Origin: a virus
DNA length: 42,487 nucleotides
Virus record (IMG/VR): IMGVR_UViG_3300032238_000349
Coordinates: 1 to 42,487 of that record
Direction: 5' to 3' (one strand)
Shown one piece after another: positions 25,320 to 32,369 of this stretch. The notes under the pieces were generated by a model. It had not been told where the DNA came from, made no database searches, and saw only the letters and a list, made by a program, of their open reading frames with translations. The position numbers and the translations under genes are program-made. The first letter of the stretch is position 1, and every line of letters begins with the position of its first letter.

Positions 25320-25849
25320 GAGCAAACGAATTTACTCGTAAAGATAACGAAGATTATCACCCAAACGATACACCGCGCGGTCCAGAGTTTAAACCTACAA
25401 TGCCAGCAGGTACTGTTAGAGTAGATGTTAGTGATGTTTATGATTGGTATAAGCTAGGAAAAAATATTGCTAATTTAAAACGTGCTAAGGCCAGTGACTT
25501 TGGTAAAGGTCCTCCTAGTACTATTATGTCTTTTGGTAGTGAACCGGAAGAACACAAATATATTGCGGCTTTGAAGAAACTAGGACTTACAACAACAGAC
25601 ATTGATCCGTTAGACCCTAATCAACCTAAGGACATGCCTCGTCAATCAGTTGATCCAACATACAATGTAGGTGAAAACTTTGCAGATGGGCGTCATCCTG
25701 AAGATAAAGGTGATAGTGCTAGACACGGTATTCCTAAAGGTGCAAGTATAGCACAGCTAAAAAAAATACGTTCTAGCGACAGCGCAAGTCCACGTAAAAA
25801 ACAGCTAGCTCATTGGCAGATAAATATGAGACAAGGTAAAAAGAAATGA
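25316..25849 (+). CDS. Hypothetical basic protein
   Basis: 177 residues, coupled on both sides by ATGA overlaps. The start MRANEFTRKDNEDYHPNDTP is related to but not clearly matching the targeting-like pattern. The middle has a folded-looking block (AGTVRVDVSDVYDWYKLGKN; PPSTIMSFGSEPEEHKYIAA), and the C-terminus is basic (LKKIRSSDSASPRKKQLAHW ... RQGKKK). Such basic tails suit a DNA-associated internal head protein, but that is inference. Confidence 0.5.
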   Translation: MRANEFTRKDNEDYHPNDTPRGPEFKPTMPAGTVRVDVSDVYDWYKLGKNIANLKRAKASDFGKGPPSTIMSFGSEPEEHKYIAALKKLGLTTTDIDPLDPNQPKDMPRQSVDPTYNVGENFADGRHPEDKGDSARHGIPKGASIAQLKKIRSSDSASPRKKQLAHWQINMRQGKKK

Positions 25850-26235
25850 AAGTCTACGAAATTTTATCAGAAAACGAGAGCGGTGCTACTGGTGGCGGTA
25901 AGGGTAAACCTGGCAAATTGCATCCTCACCAAAAAGATGCTATTAAAGGGATGACTACCTATCCAGAATTACCAGGTTGGTATTATGATATGTATAGATT
26001 TGGTGTACATATGGCTGGAAGTCCAGACAATCAGCCAATGGCACAAAAAAGCCCTACAGCTAACCAGTTGTCAACTTTAGCATACACGGATGCAGAAGAA
26101 AAGATTATTAACAAAAGTAAACGAGATATGGGGTTAAAGGGTAAAACTTTGACTTCAAACCGCAGTGAGGAACCTGGAGAGACAAATACTACTAGCCCGG
26201 TTCCAAAGCGTAAAAAGAACAAATACGGTGTATAA
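25846..26235 (+). CDS. Internal-protein candidate, paralogue A
   Basis: 129 residues. Starts MKVYEILSENESG, with LSE at 7-9 a possible prohead protease site. It shares its core (TTYPELPGWYYDMYRFGVHM versus TTYPSLNQ..YMNYRYGVAL) and its last ten residues PKRKKNKYGV with the next gene, so the two are tandem paralogues. Basic, Gly/Lys-rich near the start. No enzyme motif. Probably a DNA-binding or core head protein; inference. Confidence 0.55.
   Translation: MKVYEILSENESGATGGGKGKPGKLHPHQKDAIKGMTTYPELPGWYYDMYRFGVHMAGSPDNQPMAQKSPTANQLSTLAYTDAEEKIINKSKRDMGLKGKTLTSNRSEEPGETNTTSPVPKRKKNKYGV
26200..26235 (+). repeat. 36-base direct repeat, copy 1 (C-terminal PKRKKNKYGV)
   Basis: The last 36 bases of the gene match 26571-26606 in 35 of 36 positions. 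The near identity, including codons, points to a recent duplication or gene conversion of the C-terminal tag. Confidence 0.8.
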
Positions 26236-26237
26236 CT

Positions 26238-26606
26238 ATGAAAGTACGTGAAATTATTGCAGAAGGTGGAACAAAAAAAATCCGCAAAAGTCACAAAAAT
26301 TCAATGATGAATATTACAACATATCCTAGCCTAAATCAAAGTACAGGGTCTGCATATATGAATTATAGATACGGAGTTGCTCTAGCAGGAGCTCCTGAAA
26401 TACCTATGCCTGCTGACAATTACATTGGTGGGGATCCTTTACTTGCCACTTATACACAAGAAGAAGCAGAAATGATGGATTATGCGGCAAAACAAGTAGG
26501 CGCAGGTAAAGGACAAAAATGGAGCGATAACAAGAGTAAAGAACTTGATAGCGTGAATAAAAATAGTGCCGTTCCAAAGCGTAAAAAGAACAAATACGGA
26601 GTATAA
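26238..26606 (+). CDS. Internal-protein candidate, paralogue B
   Basis: 122 residues. Starts MKVREIIAEGG: IAE at 7-9 is the same cleavage triplet as in T4 MKTYQEFIAE, the capsid-targeting sequence of internal proteins. The core AYMNYRYGVALAGAPEIPMP and the C-terminal PKRKKNKYGV match paralogue A. No ribosome site is obvious and the gene begins 3 bases after the previous stop, so it likely relies on coupling. Strongest single match to the T4 signal in the run. Confidence 0.6.
   Translation: MKVREIIAEGGTKKIRKSHKNSMMNITTYPSLNQSTGSAYMNYRYGVALAGAPEIPMPADNYIGGDPLLATYTQEEAEMMDYAAKQVGAGKGQKWSDNKSKELDSVNKNSAVPKRKKNKYGV
26571..26606 (+). repeat. 36-base direct repeat, copy 2 (C-terminal PKRKKNKYGV)
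   Basis: Second copy of the repeat at 26200-26235, one mismatch (T to A in the Gly codon). Confidence 0.8.
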
Positions 26607-26607
26607 G

Positions 26608-26865
26608 ATGAAGGTTTATGAAATTTTAGAAACAGCTTCTGCAGGCGCAACAAGCTCCGCTAATATAGGAACTGTTATTAGCCCCCAAGTTAAACTAGGA
26701 TCAGCACGTGGTAAAAAGAGTTATACTGGCAGTCCAAGTACAGGATCAGGCACAAAAGCGCCACCGCAACCCAAGGTTATTCAGCCTAAAAAGAAAGATG
26801 GCACTGCTGTAAACGGACTAGATATGAAGGGCGCAAACTTATTCGGCGCACCCATAAAACGCTAA
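26608..26865 (+). CDS. Small internal-protein candidate
   Basis: 85 residues from ATG 26608; the frame runs further upstream but would overlap paralogue B, and the MKVYEILETA start fits its neighbours (ILE at 6-8). Low-complexity, Ser/Gly/Lys/Pro-rich (SARGKKSYTGSPSTGSGTKA), ending with a short ordered tail (AVNGLDMKGANLFGAPIKR). No cysteine or membrane segment. The stop overlaps the late-type promoter at 26862. Function unknown. Confidence 0.55.
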   Translation: MKVYEILETASAGATSSANIGTVISPQVKLGSARGKKSYTGSPSTGSGTKAPPQPKVIQPKKKDGTAVNGLDMKGANLFGAPIKR

Positions 26866-26868
26866 ATA
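26862..26868 (+). promoter_or_regulatory. T4-late-type promoter CTAAATA
   Basis: CTAAATA 18 bases before ATG 26887, overlapping the previous stop exactly as at 2982. Probably starts late transcription of the Lys-rich protein and the genes after it. Confidence 0.55.
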
Positions 26869-26886
26869 TAACTAACACTGGAGATT

Positions 26887-28002
26887 ATGATGGATTTAAT
26901 GCAACAACAAAACGATGATCACGAAGCTAGCATGGCTCGTGCTGATTTGTTCAAATGCGCCCAATACTCATTCAAATTATTTAAAATGATACACGATGGA
27001 CAACAACTAGAAGGTTGGGTCCAAGCAAAGATTACTAAAGCCGCTGACTACATTGCCAGCGTATATCACTATATGGAATACGAAATGAAGTTTAGTGAGT
27101 ACGGTGAGCAGATTGAAAACAGCGATATGTACAGCGAAAGCCAACGTGCCGCTCTTAAAAACATGCTTACAGAAGCTAAGTCTAAAATGAAAGAGCTAAC
27201 AAAAGCTCAGGCTAAAAAGATTAAAGAAGCTAACCTTCTAAGTCCTCCAGACGGTGCTACAGCACCTCCTCCTAAAGGAAAAGACGGAAAGTATCCTTTT
27301 GTAGTTTCCGGTCCTAATAAAGGAAAACGTTGGAGTCCACAAACTCCAGGTCCAACAAATCCTGCTATGAAGGAAGCTACTAAAGCTAAGAAAGATTACG
27401 ACGGTGATGGTGAAATTGAATCTCCAAAAGACGAAGTTTGGGGATCACGTGCCAAGGCTGCTAAGAAAGCAGGTAAACCTTTCAAAGAAAATATGAAAGT
27501 TGGCGATACTAAAAAGACTCGCACTGGCGAATTAACAAAAACTAAAACTGGCGTAGTTCATAAGCGCACAGATTATAAAGATGACGAGCACGGTGAAGCA
27601 CCGAGCACAGTAAAACAAAAGTCAGCGGCTGAAAAGAAAGCTGATAAAAGTAATGACATTAAACTGCCTAAGCACAGTGGCAACACCTGGGGTATGAAAG
27701 GTGGCGAGAAGTTTGGTAAAAAAACAGAAAGTGCTAAACCAGATTTTTTAGATATGGACAAAGATGGTGACAAAAAAGAGCCAATGAAGAAAGCCGTTAA
27801 AGACAAAAAAGTAGACGAAGCAGGAAAACCAAGCGCAGGTATGAGTGCTGCCGCTAAATCAGCATTAGCTAAAAAAGCAAGTGCAGGTAAAGACATTGGT
27901 AAGCCAGGTAAGAGTTTTGATAAAGTAGCTAAAGCCGCAGGTGGTGGTGAGAAAGGCAAGAAGATTGCCGCTGCCGCTATGTGGAAAAACGCTGCCAAAT
28001 AA
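26887..28002 (+). CDS. Lys-rich head/core protein candidate with EF-hand-like loops
   Basis: 371 residues, highly basic. N-terminal helical domain (RADLFKCAQYSFKLFKMIHD, WVQAKITKAADYIASVYHYM) is of a type conserved in aquatic T4-like phages. A linker PPPKGKDGKYPFVVSGPNKG follows. DYDGDGEIESPKDE and DMDKDGDKKEP resemble EF-hand/dockerin Ca-binding loops (DxDxDG). The C-terminal third is Lys/Ala/Gly-rich, ending GEKGKKIAAAAMWKNAAK. It looks like a scaffold/core or internal head protein. Start ATG 26887; the second Met (26890) is possible. Ribosome site CTGGAGATT. Confidence 0.55.
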   Translation: MMDLMQQQNDDHEASMARADLFKCAQYSFKLFKMIHDGQQLEGWVQAKITKAADYIASVYHYMEYEMKFSEYGEQIENSDMYSESQRAALKNMLTEAKSKMKELTKAQAKKIKEANLLSPPDGATAPPPKGKDGKYPFVVSGPNKGKRWSPQTPGPTNPAMKEATKAKKDYDGDGEIESPKDEVWGSRAKAAKKAGKPFKENMKVGDTKKTRTGELTKTKTGVVHKRTDYKDDEHGEAPSTVKQKSAAEKKADKSNDIKLPKHSGNTWGMKGGEKFGKKTESAKPDFLDMDKDGDKKEPMKKAVKDKKVDEAGKPSAGMSAAAKSALAKKASAGKDIGKPGKSFDKVAKAAGGGEKGKKIAAAAMWKNAAK

Positions 28003-28012
28003 GGACTGAACA

Positions 28013-28759
28013 ATGGACATGAAAAAAATCCTACAAGCATTGGACGGAGCAAGCTCTACGCCAGTTCAAGGTTCTAATGACATGGCAAAATTTTTGTCCA
28101 TTGTAACTGAAGGCAAAGACACAAAAACCAATCGTCTAACTAGTGCCGAGCAAATTGCTGTTCAGCACTACACTGACCCAGAATCTAAAGTAACTACTAG
28201 TCCAGTATTGAACAAATCACAAAACGAACATATGATTAAAAAATATGTTGATATGGTTTTAGCAGAACGTGCTGAAGAATTAGAAGCTCAAAAAACTGCT
28301 ATTAAAGAACGTGCCGCTCGTGTTGTTCAAAACATGAAAGAAAATTCTGTTTCTGAAATTAGCGGTGCGCTAAGAGGACGTTATGCACATAAGGCAAGAC
28401 TAAAACAAGCCGGTGCTGAAATGGATAAGTTCTTTAACAGAGATAATCCTGAAAGAGTTGCAAGTGCAGATCGTGAAATTGCTAAACGTGAAAAAGGTTT
28501 AGGCATGGTCAAGACTCGTACAGACAAATGGCTAGCTAGTGAAAAAGAAAAAGCCGCACAAGCCGCTATTGTTCAAAAACAGCAAGATAAAGAAAATCTT
28601 CCTCAGTTAAAAGCAAAGTTAGCACAATTAAAATCTAAATTTGATCCTAATTTTGAATATAGTGACGATCATACTTTTTGGAGTAATCAAAAAGAACTTC
28701 AAGGTCGTATCCATGCTTTACAAAGACAAATACATGATATCGGCGAAGGTGACGAGTAA
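28013..28759 (+). CDS. Hypothetical helical, possibly core protein
   Basis: 248 residues, mostly helical and charged: MDMKKILQALDGASS, then a long coil (MVLAERAEELEAQKTAIKER; KAAQAAIVQKQQDKENLPQL; KELQGRIHALQRQIHDIGEG). KFLSIVTEGKD contains VTE at 31-33, a possible cleavage site for a prohead protease. Ribosome site AAGGACTG precedes ATG 28013. Ends coupled to the Dps-like gene (TAATG). Long helices and context in the run suggest a prohead core role, but this is not proven. Confidence 0.5.
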   Translation: MDMKKILQALDGASSTPVQGSNDMAKFLSIVTEGKDTKTNRLTSAEQIAVQHYTDPESKVTTSPVLNKSQNEHMIKKYVDMVLAERAEELEAQKTAIKERAARVVQNMKENSVSEISGALRGRYAHKARLKQAGAEMDKFFNRDNPERVASADREIAKREKGLGMVKTRTDKWLASEKEKAAQAAIVQKQQDKENLPQLKAKLAQLKSKFDPNFEYSDDHTFWSNQKELQGRIHALQRQIHDIGEGDE

Positions 28760-29193
28760 TGGACGAGTTAAAACAAGCATTAAAAGTTGCACACGCAAGT
28801 AACTTTAGTTTTTATCTAAAAACTCACGGCTTCCATTGGAATGTTGAAGGTCCAAATTTTCCTCAGTTACATGAATTGTTTGCAAACATCTACGAAGATG
28901 TTTACGGAGTAGTAGATCGTTACGCAGAAGAAATTCGTGCTTTACAAAGCTATGCTCCTGCAAGTTTAGGACGTTTTCAAAATCTAAGTCAAATACAAGA
29001 TCAAGTTGAAATTGTAGATGCTCGTCAAATGTTACAAATTCTTCACGACGATAATCTACTAATGTTAGATATTATCAAACAAACATATGATATAGCAGAA
29101 CAAGCTGGCGCACATGGATTAAGTAATTTCTTAGCGGAACGCCAAGACATGCATAAGAAATGGGGATGGCAGTTAAGAGCAACATTAAAATAA
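28759..29193 (+). CDS. dps: Dps-like ferritin-fold protein
   Basis: 144 residues, a four-helix ferritin-type protein. KTHGFHWNVEGPNFPQLHEL (21-40) is the Dps signature. In E. coli Dps the ferroxidase ligands are spaced H-x11-H-x3-D-x10-D-x3-E; here these are H26, H38, A42, D53, E57, so the first Asp is replaced by Ala. The end, NFLAERQDMHKKWGWQLRAT, also matches. Dps binds and protects DNA and stores iron with H2O2. It lacks the long basic N-tail of E. coli Dps and any targeting-like start. Coupled to the helical protein upstream. Phage-coded Dps is unusual. Confidence 0.85.
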   Translation: MDELKQALKVAHASNFSFYLKTHGFHWNVEGPNFPQLHELFANIYEDVYGVVDRYAEEIRALQSYAPASLGRFQNLSQIQDQVEIVDARQMLQILHDDNLLMLDIIKQTYDIAEQAGAHGLSNFLAERQDMHKKWGWQLRATLK

Positions 29194-29298
29194 CACACCT
29201 TAGGACCGTTACGTTTACGGTGTGTAGGGCGGCTACTGCCCATAGGAAACGATTCGCTACCGGGAACTATGAAGTGAGCACAGTTATTGGGGATTGAA
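29194..29298 (+). other. Structured 105-base intergenic leader
   Basis: Most genes here touch or overlap; this gap is 105 bases. It holds an outer stem ACACACC (29193-29199) / GGTGTGT (29219-29225), then GGGC(29227-29230)-GGCTACT-GCCC(29238-29241), then weaker pairs. The next gene's ribosome site GGGGATTG lies at its end. It might be a leader structure or small RNA; I see no tRNA or known riboswitch. Confidence 0.4.
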
Positions 29299-30420
29299 AT
29301 GGATTTAAGAAACTTGATGAAAAAGTTAGATACTATTGCTTCTAGACAATATTTGACAGAAGCAATAACTATGGCTGATGTACAAACTGCTGTAGGCCAA
29401 GAAAAAGACGAACAAAAACGTGCAGGCATTTTAAATGACTTAGCATGGAAAAACAATTTACCAGGGTTATATGATCCAGTAAGTGGTTATTTTGTTAGAA
29501 AACAAAGCCAGCCAGTTTCCGGTGAAGGTAGTTATAGCATCTCAGCAACAGCTAGAGAAGCTGATACCCAGGCATTAGCTAAAATGGGGTTAGTGCCAAG
29601 TACTGCTAAAACATCTGCACTAGGTGGACTAGTAGGCGTAGGAAAGAATAGTTGGGGCGGATTAGATAAAGAGCAAAGTGCGGCAAATGATCAAGCATCA
29701 ACAGATATTAAAAATCAAAGTGCTAAAGTGTACGGCGATCAAGCTAGTGCTGAATATATCAAACCAAGATTAGAAAAACTAAATGCCTTAGTTGCTAAAA
29801 TTAGTAGCGCAGGTGCACCATCAACTGTAAGCAGTGGAGCGGCTACACAACCTGCAAAAGAACCAGAGCAATGGGAAAAAGATTCAGCTAGGCAAGCAGA
29901 GTGGCTAAAAAGTTTAAAAGTTCAACCAACAAAACTTAAAGCGCCTATTCAGAATTCAAGTTATGAAAACATAGCTAAATCATTAATTGAAAGTTTTGGT
30001 TACCAATTAGACGAGAAAGTTACGCTAGGCACAGGCCCAGTTGTACAAAAAGATGTTGGTAACGGTATGACTATTAGTGTTGGTCAATATCAAAGTGAAG
30101 TTGCTGAAATCAGAAAACTCATGGGCGAACTAGGTGATGTTAATGATCCTGCTGTTGAAAAGGCACTACAAGCCGCACAAGATGCATTAGATAATTTAGA
30201 AAAACAAGGCAAAGCTGAACAACCAGGCGGCGGTACACAAACAACAACATCTACTACACCTACAGCTAAAAAAGATCCGGCGGCTATAGACAGTCCAGAG
30301 ACACAAAAGAAAATTGCAAGATTTAAAGAACTATTAACTAAAGCTGGCGGTAGTGGTTTTGAAAAACGCACTCCAGCTGAAATACAAGCTAGTGCAGATT
30401 TGAAGAAGGCAGGAATATAA
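29299..30420 (+). CDS. Internal-protein candidate with C-terminal tag
   Basis: 373 residues from ATG 29299; an upstream TTG at 29287 is rejected because GGGGATTG is a ribosome site before 29299. The start has MDLRNLMKKLDTIASRQYLT then E at 21, giving LTE before an Ala, a possible prohead protease site. Low-complexity Thr/Gln/Ala stretches (around GGGTQTTTSTTPTAKK) alternate with helical blocks. The last 19 residues EKRTPAEIQASADLKKAGI match the end of the next protein. No enzyme motif. Confidence 0.5.
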   Translation: MDLRNLMKKLDTIASRQYLTEAITMADVQTAVGQEKDEQKRAGILNDLAWKNNLPGLYDPVSGYFVRKQSQPVSGEGSYSISATAREADTQALAKMGLVPSTAKTSALGGLVGVGKNSWGGLDKEQSAANDQASTDIKNQSAKVYGDQASAEYIKPRLEKLNALVAKISSAGAPSTVSSGAATQPAKEPEQWEKDSARQAEWLKSLKVQPTKLKAPIQNSSYENIAKSLIESFGYQLDEKVTLGTGPVVQKDVGNGMTISVGQYQSEVAEIRKLMGELGDVNDPAVEKALQAAQDALDNLEKQGKAEQPGGGTQTTTSTTPTAKKDPAAIDSPETQKKIARFKELLTKAGGSGFEKRTPAEIQASADLKKAGI

Positions 30421-30421
30421 T

Positions 30422-31261
30422 ATGAACTTTTATACAGACCCATTACTAGACAAACTAAGATTAATTGAATCTGGACAACCTCTTAATGAAGGACTAAGCC
30501 CTGAAGAAAAGCAAGAACTAGATAGTCTTTACAAAGAGCTTGCAGGTTGGGGTGGCGTAGATTCAGAAATGGATACACTAATTTCTGCTTATAAAAAACT
30601 ACCAGCGGGTGGTGATACAACTACTACTACTCCGGATGCAAAGAAAAAAATTATGGCTCCTGTTGATCCGGGAACTGTAGAATTACAAAAATGGTTAATT
30701 TCTAAAGGCTACAACTTAGGTCCGGATGGTGCAGACGGTCGTTGGGGTAAAAATACACAAAAAGGTATAGATGCATTTTGGGCTGATTGGCAAGCTAAAA
30801 AAATTAGCAAGCCTGATCAAGATCAATACCAAAAACTACTAGGTGCCGCTAAAGATACTGAATGGACTAGATATTGGTTTAGTAAGCAAAAAGCTGCCGG
30901 CGCCGCAACTAGTACAGCGGCTGGTGCGGCAACACAGCCAGCGGCTGGTGCAACAGGATCTGGCGCTATTCCAGCTGACGCCAATAAGAAAGAACCATAT
31001 TGGGTCAATGGTACTCGATATGAATGGGGTACTAGAGGTTGGAAGGCTACTGCACAACCTGGCGATGCGTTTCAATGGAACTCTACAAGAGCTCGCTCAA
31101 TGACTAAATTTACTGGTCCGGATTCTGCATATCAAACCGGTGGGACAGCTACAGCGGCTGCTCCTGCTCCAAGCGGTGCGGCGACTCAGCCAAGCAGTAC
31201 TGAAAAGCGTACTCCGGCTGAAATTAAAGCTAGTCAAGATTTAAAGAAAGCAGGCGTATAA
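30422..31261 (+). CDS. Peptidoglycan-binding-domain internal-protein candidate
   Basis: 279 residues, 1 base after the preceding stop. The start has MNFYTDPLLDKLRLIESGQP then LNE, two candidate phi-x-E sites. Residues about 79-115 are a PG_binding_1-type fold (VELQKWLISKGYNLGPDGAD then GRWGKNTQKGIDAF). Such domains bind peptidoglycan and are found in lysins and tail or internal proteins. After Ala/Thr-rich linkers, a WVNGTRYEWGTRGWK block follows and the C-terminus EKRTPAEIKASQDLKKAGV repeats the previous protein's end. It could help wall penetration. Confidence 0.6.
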   Translation: MNFYTDPLLDKLRLIESGQPLNEGLSPEEKQELDSLYKELAGWGGVDSEMDTLISAYKKLPAGGDTTTTTPDAKKKIMAPVDPGTVELQKWLISKGYNLGPDGADGRWGKNTQKGIDAFWADWQAKKISKPDQDQYQKLLGAAKDTEWTRYWFSKQKAAGAATSTAAGAATQPAAGATGSGAIPADANKKEPYWVNGTRYEWGTRGWKATAQPGDAFQWNSTRARSMTKFTGPDSAYQTGGTATAAAPAPSGAATQPSSTEKRTPAEIKASQDLKKAGV

Positions 31262-31281
31262 TTAGAAACTTTAAGTCAAAT

Positions 31282-31306
31282 AAAAAGCACCCTAGGGTGC
31301 TTTTTT
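31282..31306. terminator. Bidirectional terminator
   Basis: AAAAAGCACC (31282-31291) and GGTGCTTTTT (31296-31305) with a CTAG loop, followed by T on + and preceded by A on minus strand. It ends the internal-protein run on + and the moron gene on minus, overlapping its stop codon. Confidence 0.9.
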
Positions 31307-31622
31307 AATGCCAGTTACCTTGAAAACAATGTCGAACTTCATGTCCTACGCTATGCATGGTAGGTTTTTTCTTAGTAATAATAGTACAATTATTACCCTC
31401 CCAAAAACTACAAGCATCGACCGCATATCCAAAGACATTATGTCCCCTTCGAGCATACTCCTGCTCGCAAGTTTTTTGAACATTATCTACAACACGCCAT
31501 GTTAGCGTAATTGTGCTAGTTTTGTTAACTGTAGCATCAAACGGTGCAGAAGGATCATCCCAATCGGCATGAGCTAATGTTATTTGGCTAGCAATTAAAA
31601 GTGCTGTGAGTGTGTGTTTCAT
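31305..31622 (-). CDS. Exported HExxH protein, single-gene moron
   Basis: 105 residues from ATG 31622. The frame continues upstream to 31886 but into an unrelated stretch and past the promoter, so this start is chosen. A signal peptide MKHTLTALLIASQITLAHA is followed by a 86-residue mature part with six-residue Cys spacings (TCEQEY, ACSFWEGNNC) and SVGHEVRHCFQGNWH at the end; HEVRH (94-98) has the HExxH zinc-protease signature. It has its own promoter and terminator and faces the phage genes. Probably expressed independently in the host. Substrate unknown. Confidence 0.65.
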   Translation of the reverse strand: MKHTLTALLIASQITLAHADWDDPSAPFDATVNKTSTITLTWRVVDNVQKTCEQEYARRGHNVFGYAVDACSFWEGNNCTIITKKKPTMHSVGHEVRHCFQGNWH

Positions 31623-31628
31623 ATGTAA

Positions 31629-31657
31629 ATTATAACTTCGATTAGCCATTAAGTCAA
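31629..31657 (-). promoter_or_regulatory. Minus-strand sigma70-type promoter TTGACT-N17-TATAAT
   Basis: On the minus strand TTGACT (31652-31657) and TATAAT (31629-31634), spacer 17. Transcription would start about 6-7 bases after the -10, at the ATG 31622 itself, so the message would be leaderless. Confidence 0.65.
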
Positions 31658-31676
31658 TAACTTTTGGGTCCAAAAT

Positions 31677-32324
31677 ATGGATAAATATTACTCTATGCTT
31701 CATCGTGCTAATACCAATATTTTGGGAAACCCAAATTGCGATAAAGTTGTAGAAAATCTTAGTATTGAAGATTTTGATTACTACGACAAAGATGGATTTG
31801 AGCTTAATATAGCTGAACAAAAATTCTATCGTGCATCTGGGCATCCAATTGATTATTACTGCCTCAATCATCATTGTTTTCAACAACCTTGGTTTGAAAT
31901 TGAACCAGCTGGTACTAAAGCCGGTTTAATTATTGACCATTCACTAATTTTACATAGATGTACATATGGCGGACACGCAAGAGATCAAATTTTTAAATGG
32001 TTAGAAAAAACTCCCAAGGCAAGTCATTTATTAAACTGTCGTCCAAAATGGGGTTTTGATTTTGCGTTAGATTTCTGTACAGAAGATAAAACTATATATG
32101 AAATTCTTCATATTGAAGTTGACAGTACAAACTATAAAGAGTTTTGTAATAAAGTAATCAGTACGGAGCAATTTATTAGACACACTGATTGGATTGATAC
32201 TGCTAACCGCGTTATTAATAAAAAAGATGAATGGCAACATCTAAAAGGCTTTGAACAAAATCATTGGAAGGCAAATTATATATTGGGCTGGAAGAAAGCC
32301 GAATATACCGAAAAGGTTGCATAA
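31677..32324 (+). CDS. Hypothetical protein
   Basis: 215 residues from ATG 31677, or 209 from ATG 31695; neither has a clear ribosome site. The protein is rich in His, Cys and Trp (HPIDYYCLNHHCFQQPWFEI; LHRCTYGGHARDQIFKWLEK; CRPKWGFDFALDFCTEDKTI) and lacks membrane segments. The His/Cys distribution might bind metal, but I see no known pattern. A late-type ATAAATA (31681-31687) lies inside the first codons and may belong to a later start. Divergent to the moron. Function unknown. Confidence 0.5.
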   Translation: MDKYYSMLHRANTNILGNPNCDKVVENLSIEDFDYYDKDGFELNIAEQKFYRASGHPIDYYCLNHHCFQQPWFEIEPAGTKAGLIIDHSLILHRCTYGGHARDQIFKWLEKTPKASHLLNCRPKWGFDFALDFCTEDKTIYEILHIEVDSTNYKEFCNKVISTEQFIRHTDWIDTANRVINKKDEWQHLKGFEQNHWKANYILGWKKAEYTEKVA

Positions 32325-32345
32325 GTTAGATAATTACTTTATAAT
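32317..32345 (+). promoter_or_regulatory. Sigma70-type promoter TTGCAT-N17-TATAAT of dsbA-like gene
   Basis: TTGCAT (32317-32322) and TATAAT (32340-32345), spacer 17, starting near 32352, 18 bases before ATG 32370. A ribosome site AAGGAGATATT follows. Confidence 0.65.
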
Positions 32346-32369
32346 AGGCAGACTAGGCAAGGAGATATT

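Noticed and set aside
27573-28052. Long minus-strand ORF (159 residues) opposite the Lys-rich protein
   Set aside because: It is the antisense shadow of Lys/Ala-rich codons; no ribosome site or promoter, and the composition (Leu/Ala/Phe/Pro) is an artefact of the opposite strand.
31623-31886. N-terminal extension of the minus-strand HExxH protein
   Set aside because: The extension covers the promoter and the 31677 gene; the signal peptide begins at ATG 31622.
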